DNA of 64,000 nt from Gracilibacillus lacisalsi DSM 19029 (GCF_000377765.1 NZ_KB898663.1:62001-126000), one strand, 5' to 3'. Counted from the first letter of the stretch, positions 1-9,528 are shown. Notes: a model not told the origin generated them from the sequence alone. Made by a program: numbers and translations.

Positions 1-113
1 TTTGGTGATTCAAACTGATGTTCAACTGGTACAACATTTTTAATAGATTGAACAGATCCATTGTATAATTCTTTGATGACCTCATTTGTATTCACTTCCG
101 TTGATGATGACAT
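1..113 (-). CDS. Partial hypothetical protein (N-terminus only)
   Basis: An open frame runs off the left edge of the window; only about 37 residues are visible, beginning MSSSTEVNTNEV. A good Shine-Dalgarno (AAGGAG on the minus strand, 122-127) sits 8 nt before the ATG at 111-113. A second ATG at 117-119 is too close to it. I do not recognise the family from this fragment, and no signal peptide is evident. Confidence 0.5.
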   Translation of the reverse strand, partial: MSSSTEVNTNEVIKELYNGSVQSIKNVVPVEHQFESP

Positions 114-510
114 ATTCATTTCTCCTTAATCTTATCTAGTAAAATTTAATCAGTTCTCACATTCCATAATACCTAATGATAAGACAATATACAACATCAT
201 CAATCAATTTGAAGTAAATATTATGATTTTTTAGTTATAATTATATCATAAAAAAGACCTATTTAAATAAGTATTTTTCCCTATTTTTAGAAATAACAAT
301 GGACCTATGTAATAATCATCATCACTATGAATATAAAATAATGAACTAAAAGTATCATCATTACATCATCTATTCAGCTGAAAACATAGCCCAGTTAGTT
401 ACATTCTAACTAACTGATGCTTTAAAGATACAAACTGCGAAGTAATGTGGTAATTAGATGTGCGTTCACCTAAGAGATTATTTTGAAATATATCGTGATG
501 ATAACTACCA

Positions 511-638
511 CTCCGGCTGCCCACTTCCCTTTCCGTGGGGTTTGCCCTTCAGCTAACTTTTTCGAGCAAAAACCGCTCGAAAAAGTGGATCTTCAGGTCA
601 AACAGGTCCCACAGGAGTTGAAGTGGGCGGCCTTCGTT
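511..638 (+). repeat. Palindromic dispersed repeat, copy A
   Basis: About 130 bp with imperfect outer arms (GCCCACTTCC near 518 pairing with a GAAGTGGGC near 620; CCGTGGGG with CCCACAGG) and an inner perfect 11-bp hairpin, 557-567 with 575-585. Related copies lie at 809-937, 60592-60725 and 60827-60958. The inner stem sequence differs between copies while pairing is kept. A fortuitous 62-codon frame runs across this copy. Confidence 0.8.
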
Positions 639-808
639 AAGATATGCTCCACAACACTTATCCGAAATTAGCCAGTCGATTTCTCCACCCTATGTAGTGT
701 AGGGGTACGACTATGCTAAAGGGGCATTCACAGCCGTTTAGTACTGTAATTAAACAGAAAATTTTAGTCCCGTGAGTTCATTTCTTTCTATAATCAGAGA
801 ACCAAAAT

Positions 809-937
809 AGCGTAGGCAGAATACGGAGACTCCTGTGGGAACTCACGCGAGCCGAAGATCCACTTGGTAAAGTGCTTTTCTTTACCAAGTTAGCTGAGGC
901 CGTGCCCACGGAAAGCGCAGTATTCTGCCGAAGCGGT
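809..937 (-). repeat. Palindromic dispersed repeat, copy B (inverted)
   Basis: The same repeat as at 511-638 on the opposite strand, about 170 bp away. The inner 11-bp stem (862-872 with 880-890, ACTTGGTAAAG) is perfectly paired although its sequence differs from copy A. The flanking words (CAGCTAACTT, AGTGGATCTTC, CCCACAGGAG) are conserved. Confidence 0.8.
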
Positions 938-1035
938 TTGTCTGCTCTCTCTAAGTCAAGAATGGAAGAGAGCAATTCCTTGTCCATGTTACTGCGCAGT
1001 TTGTGGATGATGTGCACCGTTTTTTTAAACAAATA

Positions 1036-1062
1036 CCCCGTTCCACTGGAGATGGAACGAGG
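1036..1062 (-). terminator. Rho-independent terminator of the yclNOPQ-like operon
   Basis: Ten-base-pair stem CCCCGTTCCA / TGGAACGAGG (one G-T pair) with a 7-nt loop. On the minus strand it is followed by a T-rich tail, about 30 nt after the stop of the binding-protein gene. Confidence 0.75.
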
Positions 1063-1090
1063 TGAATGATTGCTATCCAGCATCGTTTTA

Positions 1091-2086
1091 TTATTGAATT
1101 GCCTCTTTTACTTCGGTTGCCATTTCTTTAACGGAGACTAAACCTCCACCTGATACATACCAGAAGTTTGGATCTAAATAAATGATTTTATCATTTTGTG
1201 CTGCATTTGTTCCTTGCACTAGATCATTGTCTAATGTTTTTTCTGCAGATTCTTCTCCACCTACAATTGTATTACGATCCACAACGAATAAGTAGTCTGG
1301 ATTTGTTTCAGCGATATATTCAAAGCTTACATTTTGACCATGTGTAGCCACTTCAATATTGTCATCAGCTTGAGCAACACCTAATTCATCGTGGATCAAG
1401 CCAAAGCGTGAACCTGCTCCATATGCACTAACACTACCATCATTGGTTAAAACTATTAAACCTTTACCTTCTGAAGATTCATTAGTTGCTTTCACTTCAT
1501 CAACAACTGCTAATACTTCATCTAATTTCTCTGTTGCTTCTTCTTTAGCAAAAATCTCTGCTAAGGTTTCAACATTAGCCTGGAAAGATTCTAAATAATT
1601 GTCAGTATCTACCCCCATATAAATGGTTGGGGCTAACTCTGCTAAATCTTCATATACTTCAGATTGTCGACCAGAAATGATGATAAGGTCTGGATCAAGA
1701 ACAGCTAATGCTTCGAAATCTGGTTCTTTCAAAGAGCCAACGCTCGTATACTCTTCCCCTTCAAATTTTTCTAAGTGAGGAGGGAGATTTCCTTGAGGAA
1801 CACCTGCTACTTCAACACCTAGTTCATCTAATGTTTCTAGTGTACCATAATCAAACACCACGACTTTTTCCGGATTCACCGGTACCGTTGTTGTATCTAA
1901 TTCATGTTCTACTACAACTTCTGCCGGTTGTTCCTCATCTTCTGTTGCTCCTTCTGAGCTTTCTGCCTCTTCACCTGATTGACCCTCTGTTTCATTTGCC
2001 GCTGCATCACTATCACTATCAGCACCACATGCTGCTACAACAAAAAGTACTGCAATTAAAGATAAGAATAAAAGAACTTTCTTCAT
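1091..2086 (-). CDS. yclQ: Siderophore-binding lipoprotein, YclQ/FatB type
   Basis: Substrate-binding protein of an iron-siderophore ABC importer. Residues 1-20 are a lipoprotein signal with lipobox VAAC (Cys20), followed by an acidic, Ser/Glu-rich linker to about residue 55. The periplasmic-binding fold of the FepB/BtuF class follows, including VVVFDYGTLETLDELG and the DPDLIIISGRQSE region. Length (331 aa) and these stretches closely match Bacillus subtilis YclQ, the petrobactin-binding protein. It is the last gene of a four-gene set in the yclN-O-P-Q order; a gap of about 125 nt separates it from the ATPase gene. Iron control is inferred from the Fur box at 4890-4909. Petrobactin as ligand is by homology. 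Confidence 0.9.
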   Translation of the reverse strand: MKKVLLFLSLIAVLFVVAACGADSDSDAAANETEGQSGEEAESSEGATEDEEQPAEVVVEHELDTTTVPVNPEKVVVFDYGTLETLDELGVEVAGVPQGNLPPHLEKFEGEEYTSVGSLKEPDFEALAVLDPDLIIISGRQSEVYEDLAELAPTIYMGVDTDNYLESFQANVETLAEIFAKEEATEKLDEVLAVVDEVKATNESSEGKGLIVLTNDGSVSAYGAGSRFGLIHDELGVAQADDNIEVATHGQNVSFEYIAETNPDYLFVVDRNTIVGGEESAEKTLDNDLVQGTNAAQNDKIIYLDPNFWYVSGGGLVSVKEMATEVKEAIQ

Positions 2087-2212
2087 GATTGTACACCCCT
2101 TTGAAATTTTAAATATATATTCATATGAATCACTATTTTCTCGTTGTCACATGTTAATGGGCCCTATCAACATATTTAATCATGATGAAAAAGTGTTCAC
2201 ATAGATAATAAA

Positions 2213-2971
2213 TTAATGAAAATATAGACAAATCTTACATTGATCAATATCTTGAATCTGAATATCCATATCATAAACATCTCGAAGTACTTTTTTATCG
2301 ATCATGTCATTTTTGGGACCTTGATGAACAATTTTCCCGTGTTTTAATGCAACAATATAATCTGAATACACAGATGCAAAATTAACATCATGTATCACTA
2401 TGACAACTGTTTTCCCCAACTCATCGACCAATCTTCTTAATACCTTCATAATCTGTACGGAATGTTTCATATCGAGATTATTAAGAGGTTCATCTAACAG
2501 AATATAATCGGTATCTTGAGCTATTACCATCGCAATAAAAGCCCGCTGTTTTTGACCACCACTTAGTTGATCTAGATACTTATTCTGCATATCGTTGAGC
2601 TCCATATAATCAATTGCATCTTGGACATATTGACGGTCTTCTTTAGTCAATCTTCCTTGTGAATAAGGAAAGCGACCAAAGCTAACAAGTTCCTTAACGG
2701 TTAACCTCACATTTAACTGATTGGACTGCCTCAAAATCGCAATTTTTTTTGCTAGCGTATTACTTTTAACTGATGAAATTTCCTGATCATCTATTCGTAC
2801 TTCTCCAGCATCCTTTGTTATTAAACGGCTAACAATTGATAGTAAGGTACTTTTGCCTGCACCATTAGGACCGATAAAAGAGGTAATTTTCCCTTTTGGA
2901 ATCGAAACAGAAACTTGATCAACAACTGCGGTATTACCATACTTTTTTGTAATATCCTGTACTTCTACCAT
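2213..2971 (-). CDS. yclP: Iron-siderophore ABC transporter ATPase, YclP type
   Basis: Cytoplasmic ATPase of the siderophore importer, 252 aa, normal for the FecE/FepC class. Walker A GPNGAGKS lies near residues 35-42, the signature LSGGQKQR near 135, and Walker B DYILLDEP just after it, with the switch His in VIVIHDVNFAS. The start overlaps the end of the upstream permease by 7 nt, so the two are translationally coupled. It powers the two permeases encoded upstream. Assignment as YclP rests on family and gene order. Confidence 0.92.
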   Translation of the reverse strand: MVEVQDITKKYGNTAVVDQVSVSIPKGKITSFIGPNGAGKSTLLSIVSRLITKDAGEVRIDDQEISSVKSNTLAKKIAILRQSNQLNVRLTVKELVSFGRFPYSQGRLTKEDRQYVQDAIDYMELNDMQNKYLDQLSGGQKQRAFIAMVIAQDTDYILLDEPLNNLDMKHSVQIMKVLRRLVDELGKTVVIVIHDVNFASVYSDYIVALKHGKIVHQGPKNDMIDKKVLRDVYDMDIQIQDIDQCKICLYFH

Positions 2972-3912
2972 GCTTTATTCTCCTTTAAAATCAGATATAA
3001 GAAATAAGCTCCACCAATAAAATTGATGATTACACTTAATGTGGTTTCGAATGAAAAGATGCGATCTACTACTAACTGTCCACCTATCAAAGCAACAATA
3101 CTTACTAAAGCTGAAGCAATTAATAGATAACTGTGTCGATAAGTTTTCATAAACTCATAGGTGACATTTGCTACTAATAACCCTAAGAACATGATCGGAC
3201 CGACTAGTGCGGTTGCAACAGAAATCCAGATCGCGATTACAATTAATAACCTCTTGACCACTTCGTCATAATTTATACCTAAATTAATTGCATGTTCTTT
3301 TCCTAATGACATTACATCAAGAAACTTGATATACTTCCAAAAATAGATAATCGTAAATATAATTAGGAGGATTGCAACCAATAAAATATCGGTATTCACG
3401 TTATTAAAACTTGCAAACATTCGATTTTGTACAATCATAAATTCATTCGGATCAATCAATACCTGCATAAATGATGATAAACTTCCGAAGAAGGTACCAA
3501 ATACGATACCTACCAATAATAGAAAATAAACATTTTTCTGCTTTTTAAAGAGTAAGTGATACAGTAAAAAGGCAAATACCACCATTGCTCCAACAGATAG
3601 AGCAAAATTCAAATTCGGATTGGCCGCAAAGGCACTCGTTGAACCAAACACAAAGATAAAGAATGTTTGCAGTAACACGTAAAGCGAATCTAAACCAATT
3701 ACACTCGGTGTTAAAATCCGGTTATTGGTGATCGTCTGAAATACGACTGTGGCAATTGCAATTACAGAACCTGTTACAATAATGGCTAGCACTCTGCTAA
3801 ACCTTCGTGGCAATATGTATTCCCAATTACCCGGAATACCTGCAAATAAATAAATAACAACTAGGATGAGACTTAATATAAGTAATATCGATAATTTTGA
3901 CTTAAGACGCAT
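2965..3912 (-). CDS. yclO: Siderophore ABC transporter permease, YclO type
   Basis: FecCD-family membrane permease, 315 aa, with about nine hydrophobic segments. The stretch GLDSLYVLLQTFFIFVFG and the motif VGPIMFLGLLVANV are typical of the family; the latter is the ATPase-contact region. It overlaps the preceding permease gene by 11 nt and the ATPase gene by 7 nt. It probably forms a heterodimeric channel with the product of 3902-4855. Confidence 0.9.
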   Translation of the reverse strand: MRLKSKLSILLILSLILVVIYLFAGIPGNWEYILPRRFSRVLAIIVTGSVIAIATVVFQTITNNRILTPSVIGLDSLYVLLQTFFIFVFGSTSAFAANPNLNFALSVGAMVVFAFLLYHLLFKKQKNVYFLLLVGIVFGTFFGSLSSFMQVLIDPNEFMIVQNRMFASFNNVNTDILLVAILLIIFTIIYFWKYIKFLDVMSLGKEHAINLGINYDEVVKRLLIVIAIWISVATALVGPIMFLGLLVANVTYEFMKTYRHSYLLIASALVSIVALIGGQLVVDRIFSFETTLSVIINFIGGAYFLYLILKENKAW

Positions 3913-4855
3913 ATGCAGATCTCCTCATAATTAAGTACAGGAAGATCCCACTACCAATAACACCGACTGTAACACCAATGGCAATTTCATAAGGGAAAAT
4001 AATAACTCTTCCTAAGATATCACAAGCTAATACAAATACAGCCCCTAGTAATGCTGTATGTGGCAAGCTATTTTTCAAATGGTCTCCTCGATAGATAGAA
4101 ACGATATTCGGAATAATTAAACCTAAGAATGGGATCATACCAACTGTCAATATCACGACAGAAGTTATAATTGCTACAATGACCAAACCGACATTAACAA
4201 CACGCTTATGGTTCATCCCAAGATTTTTGGCAAAATCTTCGCCCATCCCTGCTATTGTAAATTTATTCGCATAGATATAAGCAAAAATCACTAAAGGCAC
4301 ACTTATGTAGAGCATTTCATACCTGCCTTGTAAGATCAGAGCAAAATTTCCTTGTAGCCAGGAAGACATATTTTGAATTAGATCATTCTTATAAGCAAAA
4401 AATGTAGTAATCGAACTAACAATATTCCCAAACATCAAACCAACCAACGGGATGAAAATAGGATCTTTAAATTTCACTTTTTCTAAAATTTTCATAAAAA
4501 TAAAGGTTCCTATTAAAGCAAACGTAAATGCTATCAACATTTTTTCAATTGGTCCTGCAGCTGGAAAAATCATTAAAGCTACTAAAATCCCAAATCGTGC
4601 CGAATCCATCGTACCTGCTGTTGTCGGTGAAACAAATTTATTCCGACTGAGTTGCTGCATAATTAAGCCACATATACTCATGCTCATTCCCGCAATGATA
4701 ATACTTATTAAACGCGGAAATCGACTGATAAGTAAAATCTCCTTTTGATCTTCTGTTAATTGGAGTAAATCGTTTGGATTTAATTCAATCACTCCAATAA
4801 ATAAAGAAACCAGAGATAATATTACGAGTAATCCTATTAAATATCGCTTCTTCAT
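3902..4855 (-). CDS. yclN: Siderophore ABC transporter permease, YclN type
   Basis: First gene of the importer operon; a 317-aa FecCD-type permease. Visible family features are SRFPRLISIIIAGMSMSICG near the N-terminus, the MGEDFAKNLG segment, and the GMIPFLGLIIPNIV coupling helix. It is preceded by a clear promoter (TTGACA with an extended -10) and a Fur box. Together with 2965-3912 it forms the transmembrane pore. Confidence 0.9.
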   Translation of the reverse strand: MKKRYLIGLLVILSLVSLFIGVIELNPNDLLQLTEDQKEILLISRFPRLISIIIAGMSMSICGLIMQQLSRNKFVSPTTAGTMDSARFGILVALMIFPAAGPIEKMLIAFTFALIGTFIFMKILEKVKFKDPIFIPLVGLMFGNIVSSITTFFAYKNDLIQNMSSWLQGNFALILQGRYEMLYISVPLVIFAYIYANKFTIAGMGEDFAKNLGMNHKRVVNVGLVIVAIITSVVILTVGMIPFLGLIIPNIVSIYRGDHLKNSLPHTALLGAVFVLACDILGRVIIFPYEIAIGVTVGVIGSGIFLYLIMRRSAYAS

Positions 4856-4889
4856 AAAAAAATTCCTTGGCCTTCCTGTTCACTTTTTT

Positions 4890-4909
4890 AATAATGAAAT
4901 TCATTATCA
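4890..4909 (-). promoter_or_regulatory. Fur box
   Basis: The palindrome ATAATGAAATTCATTATC is close to the GATAATGATAATCATTATC Fur consensus. It lies just downstream of the -10 box of the importer promoter, where bound Fur-Fe2+ would block transcription. Confidence 0.85.
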
Positions 4910-4920
4910 ATTAGACAATT

Positions 4921-4951
4921 ATTATAGTATCATATTCTTGAAAACTGTCAA
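4921..4951 (-). promoter_or_regulatory. Sigma-A promoter of the siderophore importer operon
   Basis: Minus-strand TTGACA at 4946-4951 and an extended -10 (TGA-TACTAT at 4924-4929, 16-nt spacer), with an overlapping TATAAT at 4921-4926. The Fur box lies immediately downstream. Confidence 0.75.
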
Positions 4952-5115
4952 TAGTTTTTTGAAAATTAAGGTAAATAGAATCAGGTAAATTGATGACACA
5001 TTCTAAAATAAATATTAGAGGTATCAATGGATATACGCTATAATTACGGATGGTATGTTTTATCTATATAACTGAAATGGTTGACTGCGCTATGAGGAAG
5101 AAAGGAAGAACAATA

Positions 5116-5694
5116 GTGGTAATTATTATTGATAATTATGATTCATTTACATATAATCTTGTTCAATATTTTCGGCAACTAACGAATGATGTACTCGTTT
5201 TTCGAAATGATCATGTTACAATTGAGAAAATCAAAAGATTAAATCCTAATTTAATTGTATTATCTCCAGGTCCTGGATCACCAGAAGATCAAAAACAATG
5301 TATATCGATATTAGATTATTTTCATACAACGACGCCTATTCTCGGTGTATGCTTAGGCATGCAAGTAATCGTACATTATTTTGGCGGACAAGTAGCTAAA
5401 GCATTAGTACCCATGCATGGGAAAGTTTCGAAAATAAAGCATGGTGGGCAAGGCGTATTTGACTCTTTACCTAATGATATTTCTATCACCAGATATCACT
5501 CTCTTATTACGAATAAACTGCCAGAACACGCATTATTTATAACGGCGACAACCTATCAAGAAGAAATTATGGGGATCCGGCATAAACACTATCAAGTAGA
5601 AGGAATTCAGTTTCATCCTGAAGCAATTCTGACAGAGTATGGCTTTCATATGATCCAAAACAGTTATAAGCAAGCAATTGATGGAGTGAATTAA
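5116..5694 (+). CDS. pabA: Aminodeoxychorismate/anthranilate synthase glutamine amidotransferase
   Basis: Class I glutamine amidotransferase that supplies ammonia to PabB for 4-amino-4-deoxychorismate (folate pathway). The open frame extends upstream to 5050, but family members begin at IIIDNYDSFTYNL. I therefore place the start at GTG 5116, preceded by an AAAGGAAG Shine-Dalgarno, giving 192 aa. The nucleophile Cys lies in GVCLGMQ and the catalytic His/Glu in FHPEAI. The stop abuts the ATG of the PabB gene. It may also serve TrpE, as in B. subtilis; no trp genes are nearby. Confidence 0.9.
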   Translation: MVIIIDNYDSFTYNLVQYFRQLTNDVLVFRNDHVTIEKIKRLNPNLIVLSPGPGSPEDQKQCISILDYFHTTTPILGVCLGMQVIVHYFGGQVAKALVPMHGKVSKIKHGGQGVFDSLPNDISITRYHSLITNKLPEHALFITATTYQEEIMGIRHKHYQVEGIQFHPEAILTEYGFHMIQNSYKQAIDGVN

Positions 5695-7410
5695 ATGAAT
5701 AAACCTTTTTTGCAATTTAATTTTCAACAGAAGGTCCGGCAATTTACCAACCCGATTAAAGTATGGAATACGACTAACATAAAAGAAATACCTACTATTT
5801 TTGAAGAATTAGAACAATTTCTTGATAAAGGCTATTATATTGCAGGCTTTGTTTCTTACGAAGCTGCTCCTGCATTTGATCCGACCTACCATGTTCATCA
5901 AGATAACGAATTACCATTAATCTGGTTTGCGGCCTATGAAAAACCCTTCGATAAGACAGATCGTTTAGAAGACATGAATTACCAACTGTCAGATTGGAAT
6001 CATACGACCAGTTATGAAGATTATCAAGTAAATATTAATCGTATAAAAAAAGCCATTGAAGAAGGTAACACTTATCAGGTCAACTATACAACAAGACTGA
6101 AGTCTCGTTTTACAGGTAATCCATATTCCTTCTATCAACAGCTAGTAGAGAATCAAGCAGCTTCCTATTGTGCCTATCTAGACATTGGTGAAAACCATAT
6201 TTTATCTGCATCTCCCGAACTATTTTTCCAAGTGAAAGATGGTAAAATCATTACAAAACCAATGAAAGGTACGATCAAACGTGGGCGAACTTACCGAGAA
6301 GATCTCCAATTTAAACAAACGTTAAGAGATTCCGTAAAAGATCAAGCAGAAAATGTTATGATTGTCGATTTACTACGAAACGATATCGGACGAATTGCTA
6401 AACCTGGTACCGTCAATGTAACCAGCTTATTTGATGTTGAAACATATCCAACTGTTCACCAAATGACTTCTACAATAGAAGCAAGTTTAGAAAGGATGAA
6501 GGTATATGATTGGTTTCAGGCTTTATTTCCTTGTGGATCGATAACAGGTGCACCAAAAGTAGAGACAATGAAATATATTGCAGCTTTAGAGGATACACCA
6601 AGAGAAGTTTATTGTGGTGCCATTGGCTGGATTTCTCCTGCACGTGAAGCCATTTTCAATGTGCCAATCCGTACAGTAATTATCAATGGAAATAATGCCA
6701 TATATGGAACCGGTGGAGGCATCACTTGGGATTCAACAAGTAAAAATGAATACGATGAATTAAACCAAAAATCAGCTATATTACATCAAAAAAGAAAAGT
6801 TGTTTCCTTATTGGAGTCGGTCAAATTAGAAAATGGGAAATACCCATTAATGCCATATCACTTACAACGACTTAAGCATTCAACACAATATTTCGATTTT
6901 CCCTTTCATGAAGAAAGAGTAAAAGAAAAATTGAGCGTGTTAGCAGAAAAACTTCAGATTGGCTGTTATAAAGTCCGGCTATTATATCATCCGTCAGGCA
7001 AGATCAAATTAGATCATCAAGCCATCAACAAATTAGAACAGCCTGTTTCAACTGTGATAGCATCGGAACCAGTCGATAAAGAAAATATTTATTTATACCA
7101 TAAAACAACTAACAGAGAAATATATGAGAAATTCGATCAAGCAAAGCCCTCTCATATTCTAACTACCCTTTTGTGGAATGAACAAGGACATATTACGGAA
7201 TTCACGATCGGAAATATTGTAGTTGAAAAAGACGGTCGTTTTTTTACTCCACCTGTTTCAGATGGATTACTTCCAGGAACTTACCGGGAACAACTAATTG
7301 AAGAGGGAATATTAGTTGAAAAAAGTATACCTCTGGCAAAGATTACGACATACGATCAAATTTGGTTTATTAACAGTGTCCGAGGATGGCTTAAAGTACA
7401 ATTAATTTAA
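5695..7410 (+). CDS. pabB: Fused aminodeoxychorismate synthase component I / aminodeoxychorismate lyase (PabB-PabC)
   Basis: A 571-aa two-domain enzyme. Residues about 1-370 are the chorismate-binding PabB domain, with KPMKGTIKRG, the GSITGAPKVETM motif and GTGGGITWDS. Residues about 375-571 are a class IV PLP aminotransferase-like (PabC) domain, including FTIGNIVVEKDGRFFTPPVS and GLLPGTYR. It would turn chorismate plus PabA-derived ammonia into aminodeoxychorismate and then 4-aminobenzoate. Such fusions are known in several bacteria, whereas B. subtilis has separate genes. The start follows the pabA stop directly. Confidence 0.9.
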   Translation: MNKPFLQFNFQQKVRQFTNPIKVWNTTNIKEIPTIFEELEQFLDKGYYIAGFVSYEAAPAFDPTYHVHQDNELPLIWFAAYEKPFDKTDRLEDMNYQLSDWNHTTSYEDYQVNINRIKKAIEEGNTYQVNYTTRLKSRFTGNPYSFYQQLVENQAASYCAYLDIGENHILSASPELFFQVKDGKIITKPMKGTIKRGRTYREDLQFKQTLRDSVKDQAENVMIVDLLRNDIGRIAKPGTVNVTSLFDVETYPTVHQMTSTIEASLERMKVYDWFQALFPCGSITGAPKVETMKYIAALEDTPREVYCGAIGWISPAREAIFNVPIRTVIINGNNAIYGTGGGITWDSTSKNEYDELNQKSAILHQKRKVVSLLESVKLENGKYPLMPYHLQRLKHSTQYFDFPFHEERVKEKLSVLAEKLQIGCYKVRLLYHPSGKIKLDHQAINKLEQPVSTVIASEPVDKENIYLYHKTTNREIYEKFDQAKPSHILTTLLWNEQGHITEFTIGNIVVEKDGRFFTPPVSDGLLPGTYREQLIEEGILVEKSIPLAKITTYDQIWFINSVRGWLKVQLI

Positions 7411-7489
7411 TAATGTTCAAACAAATATGTCGCTCATACTACTATATTTTTGTTAAAATCTGAATAGAGTATAATTAGGAGGTATAACG

Positions 7490-7918
7490 ATGAATGCATA
7501 TGAAGAATATATGAGAGAAATTACACAGTCCATGCGTGATGAATTAACCAATGCTGGATTTGAAGAATTAGTAACACCTGAAGCGGTAGATCAATTTATG
7601 TCTACAAACGAGGAGACAGCACTAGTTGTGGTAAACTCTGTTTGTGGTTGTGCAGCTGGATTGGCGCGACCTGCAGCTGTTCAATCACTAGACGGGGAGC
7701 AGAAACCTGCAAAGCTTGTTACCGTGTTTGCCGGTCAAGATCGGGAAGCAACTGCCAAAATGCGTGAATATTTTGAGGGCGTAGAACCGTCTTCTCCATC
7801 CATGGCCATTGTAAAAGGCGGAGAGTTGAAACACTTTATTCCCCGTGAGCAAATTGAGGGTCATGAAGTAGAAGACATTGTCACGCAACTAACCAATGCT
7901 TATTCCGAATTTTGCTAA
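7490..7918 (+). CDS. brxA: Bacilliredoxin BrxA (YphP family)
   Basis: 142-aa thiol protein that removes bacillithiol from oxidised protein cysteines. The CGC active site is in NSVCGCAAGLARPA, and the whole chain matches YphP more closely than YqiW, for example AYEEYMRE at the start and TVFAGQDREATAKMREYF. Cytosolic. It has a strong Shine-Dalgarno (AGGAGGT) and its own terminator, so it is probably monocistronic. A C-terminal Cys is also present. Confidence 0.92.
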   Translation: MNAYEEYMREITQSMRDELTNAGFEELVTPEAVDQFMSTNEETALVVVNSVCGCAAGLARPAAVQSLDGEQKPAKLVTVFAGQDREATAKMREYFEGVEPSSPSMAIVKGGELKHFIPREQIEGHEVEDIVTQLTNAYSEFC

Positions 7919-7944
7919 CTTTAATATTTGATACTAAACCTAAC

Positions 7945-7975
7945 GAAAGGATGAGCGCATAATGCTCATCCTTTC
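7945..7975 (+). terminator. Terminator after brxA
   Basis: Twelve-base-pair perfect stem GAAAGGATGAGC / GCTCATCCTTTC with a 7-nt loop, followed by a short T-rich tail. Confidence 0.75.
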
Positions 7976-8096
7976 ATTTAGTTTGGTCAATAAAAGTAAT
8001 TAGTCGGAGCGCTGCGAAAATACATCAAACAATTCAAAATTACTACTTTGCTTAATGCAGTCATTGCACTGCTTTTATACTTTCTGTACTTAATTT

Positions 8097-8131
8097 TAAA
8101 AACCCCGTTTCGTGTTGAAACGGGGTTTTTC
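8097..8131. terminator. Bidirectional terminator
   Basis: Strong stem AAAAACCCCGTTTC / GAAACGGGGTTTTT with T runs on both strands. It closes the cell-wall hydrolase gene (minus strand) a few bases after its stop. Confidence 0.85.
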
Positions 8132-8137
8132 TTTGTA

Positions 8138-9370
8138 TTATGATCCTACGCGGCGCACAAGACCGGAAAAGTTTGATTTCCAGTAGCCACTACCCATGTC
8201 AGCAATAGCTACGCCTGTTGAACTTTGAGAACCAATGAATTTATTGTTACCCACGTATATACCAACATGTCCGTTAGTTTTATACGTATTGAAGAATACA
8301 AGATCTCCCGGCTGCATGTCGCTAGCAGAAACTTTTGATCCTACTGAACTTAGTCCTGAAGTACTCGCCGGCAAGCTGATTCCTGCCTGTTTAAAAGCCC
8401 AGCTGACAAATCCAGAACAATCAAAACGGCCATTAGCAATATCGTAAGCAGATCTACCGCCACCAAAAACATATACAGAGTTGCCAATATACTTTTCACC
8501 CACTGATGTTACGATATCTACTGTACTACCACTAACTGATACAGTTTCAGAAGAATTGCTGGAATACTGTTCAATAGCACCATTTGATCCGTTACTTCTA
8601 GTTGCCTGTTCTTGAGCACGTTGTTGTTCTTCTACTTCTTTAAGTGCTTTCTCTTTTTCCGCTAGAATTTCATCTTCAATTTTCAAATCGTCCAGGTATT
8701 CACTATTTTCTTCTTCTTTTTCTTTCAATTCATCTTTTAACTCTTCATTTTGTTCTTTTTGTGCAACAATTTGTTGTTGCATTTCTTCATATTCTGCTTT
8801 CATATCTTCTAATTCTTCTAACTTATTGTCCAACTCAACTTTATTCTTCTCTACTTCTAACTTATCTTTTTCTTGACTCTCTAATAAATCTTGGTCTGCT
8901 TGTGTAATCTTATGTACTAATGCAACTCTATCAACAAAATCTACGAAATTAGTTGAACCTAGTAATACTTCTAGATAGCTAGACGAACCACCATTCTCTT
9001 GTAATGAAGAGATTCTCTCCTTAAGAATTTCATTTCTACGTTCGATATTTTGTTGGATTTCATCGATTTTCTCTTCCAGTTCACTTACTTCTTCTTCAAC
9101 GTCTGTTATTTCCGATTCCGTTTCGTCAATTTTTTGCTCATTATCTTCGATCGCTTCATCCAACCTCATAATTTGCTCATTTAACTCAATTAACTCTTCT
9201 TTAATTTCCTGAAGTTCCTGTTCTTTCTCGTCAATATTTGATTGTACTTCCGATCGTTGAGCTTGAATTTCTTCTTTTGTCTCAGCGCTAACAGTCTGAA
9301 CAAAAAACAAACTTGACATAATCGTTACGACAACAACTGAATCTTTTACTAAACCTCGTATTTCTCGCAC
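8138..9370 (-). CDS. Secreted peptidoglycan endopeptidase, coiled coil plus NlpC/P60 (CwlO-like)
   Basis: 410 aa starting at GTG with a good AGGGGA Shine-Dalgarno. Residues 1-29 form a signal peptide ending VSA. Residues about 30-260 are Glu/Lys-rich and predicted coiled coil, as in CwlO and PcsB, where this region is the partner of FtsEX. A Ser/Asn-rich linker follows, then an NlpC/P60 domain at about 285-410. The catalytic Cys is in DCSGFVSW (near 315) and the His in GHVGIYVG (near 368). It would cut D-Glu-diaminopimelate cross-peptides during wall growth. The upstream pattern at 9512-9528 resembles a degenerate WalR site. Confidence 0.9.
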   Translation of the reverse strand: MREIRGLVKDSVVVVTIMSSLFFVQTVSAETKEEIQAQRSEVQSNIDEKEQELQEIKEELIELNEQIMRLDEAIEDNEQKIDETESEITDVEEEVSELEEKIDEIQQNIERRNEILKERISSLQENGGSSSYLEVLLGSTNFVDFVDRVALVHKITQADQDLLESQEKDKLEVEKNKVELDNKLEELEDMKAEYEEMQQQIVAQKEQNEELKDELKEKEEENSEYLDDLKIEDEILAEKEKALKEVEEQQRAQEQATRSNGSNGAIEQYSSNSSETVSVSGSTVDIVTSVGEKYIGNSVYVFGGGRSAYDIANGRFDCSGFVSWAFKQAGISLPASTSGLSSVGSKVSASDMQPGDLVFFNTYKTNGHVGIYVGNNKFIGSQSSTGVAIADMGSGYWKSNFSGLVRRVGS

Positions 9371-9511
9371 TCGATTCCCCTACTTTCCAACAAAATTTTC
9401 GTTTTTACGCTCTCTCTATGTAAGCTCCCTTTAATTAAAAAGGTTTTCTTGTAGTCTTTTCATCCTATCATTTGAACCAGACTCATTGTAACATAGTTAG
9501 ATTTCACTAAT

Positions 9512-9528
9512 GTTATGTGAATGTTACA
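9512..9528 (-). promoter_or_regulatory. Possible WalR-type half-site pair
   Basis: On the minus strand this reads TGTAAC-N5-CATAAC. The WalR consensus is TGTWAH-N5-TGTWAH, so one half matches and the other is degenerate. The position, about 140 nt upstream of a CwlO-like gene, makes it plausible, but it could be chance. Confidence 0.3.

Larger units (their letters stand above)
114..1090. other. Long intergenic region with an inverted pair of repeats
   Basis: No convincing gene is seen here. 114-480 is AT-rich with nothing I can name. 511-638 and 809-937 are two copies of one palindromic repeat in opposite orientation. 1036-1062 is the terminator of the siderophore operon. The open frames in this stretch are translations of the repeats. 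Confidence 0.7.

Noticed and set aside
483-671. 62-codon plus-strand ORF
   Set aside because: It is the translation of palindromic repeat copy A; the same peptide-like pattern recurs wherever the repeat occurs, with no ribosome-binding site.
778-1083. 101-codon minus-strand ORF and an overlapping 65-codon plus-strand ORF
   Set aside because: Both run through repeat copy B and into the operon terminator.
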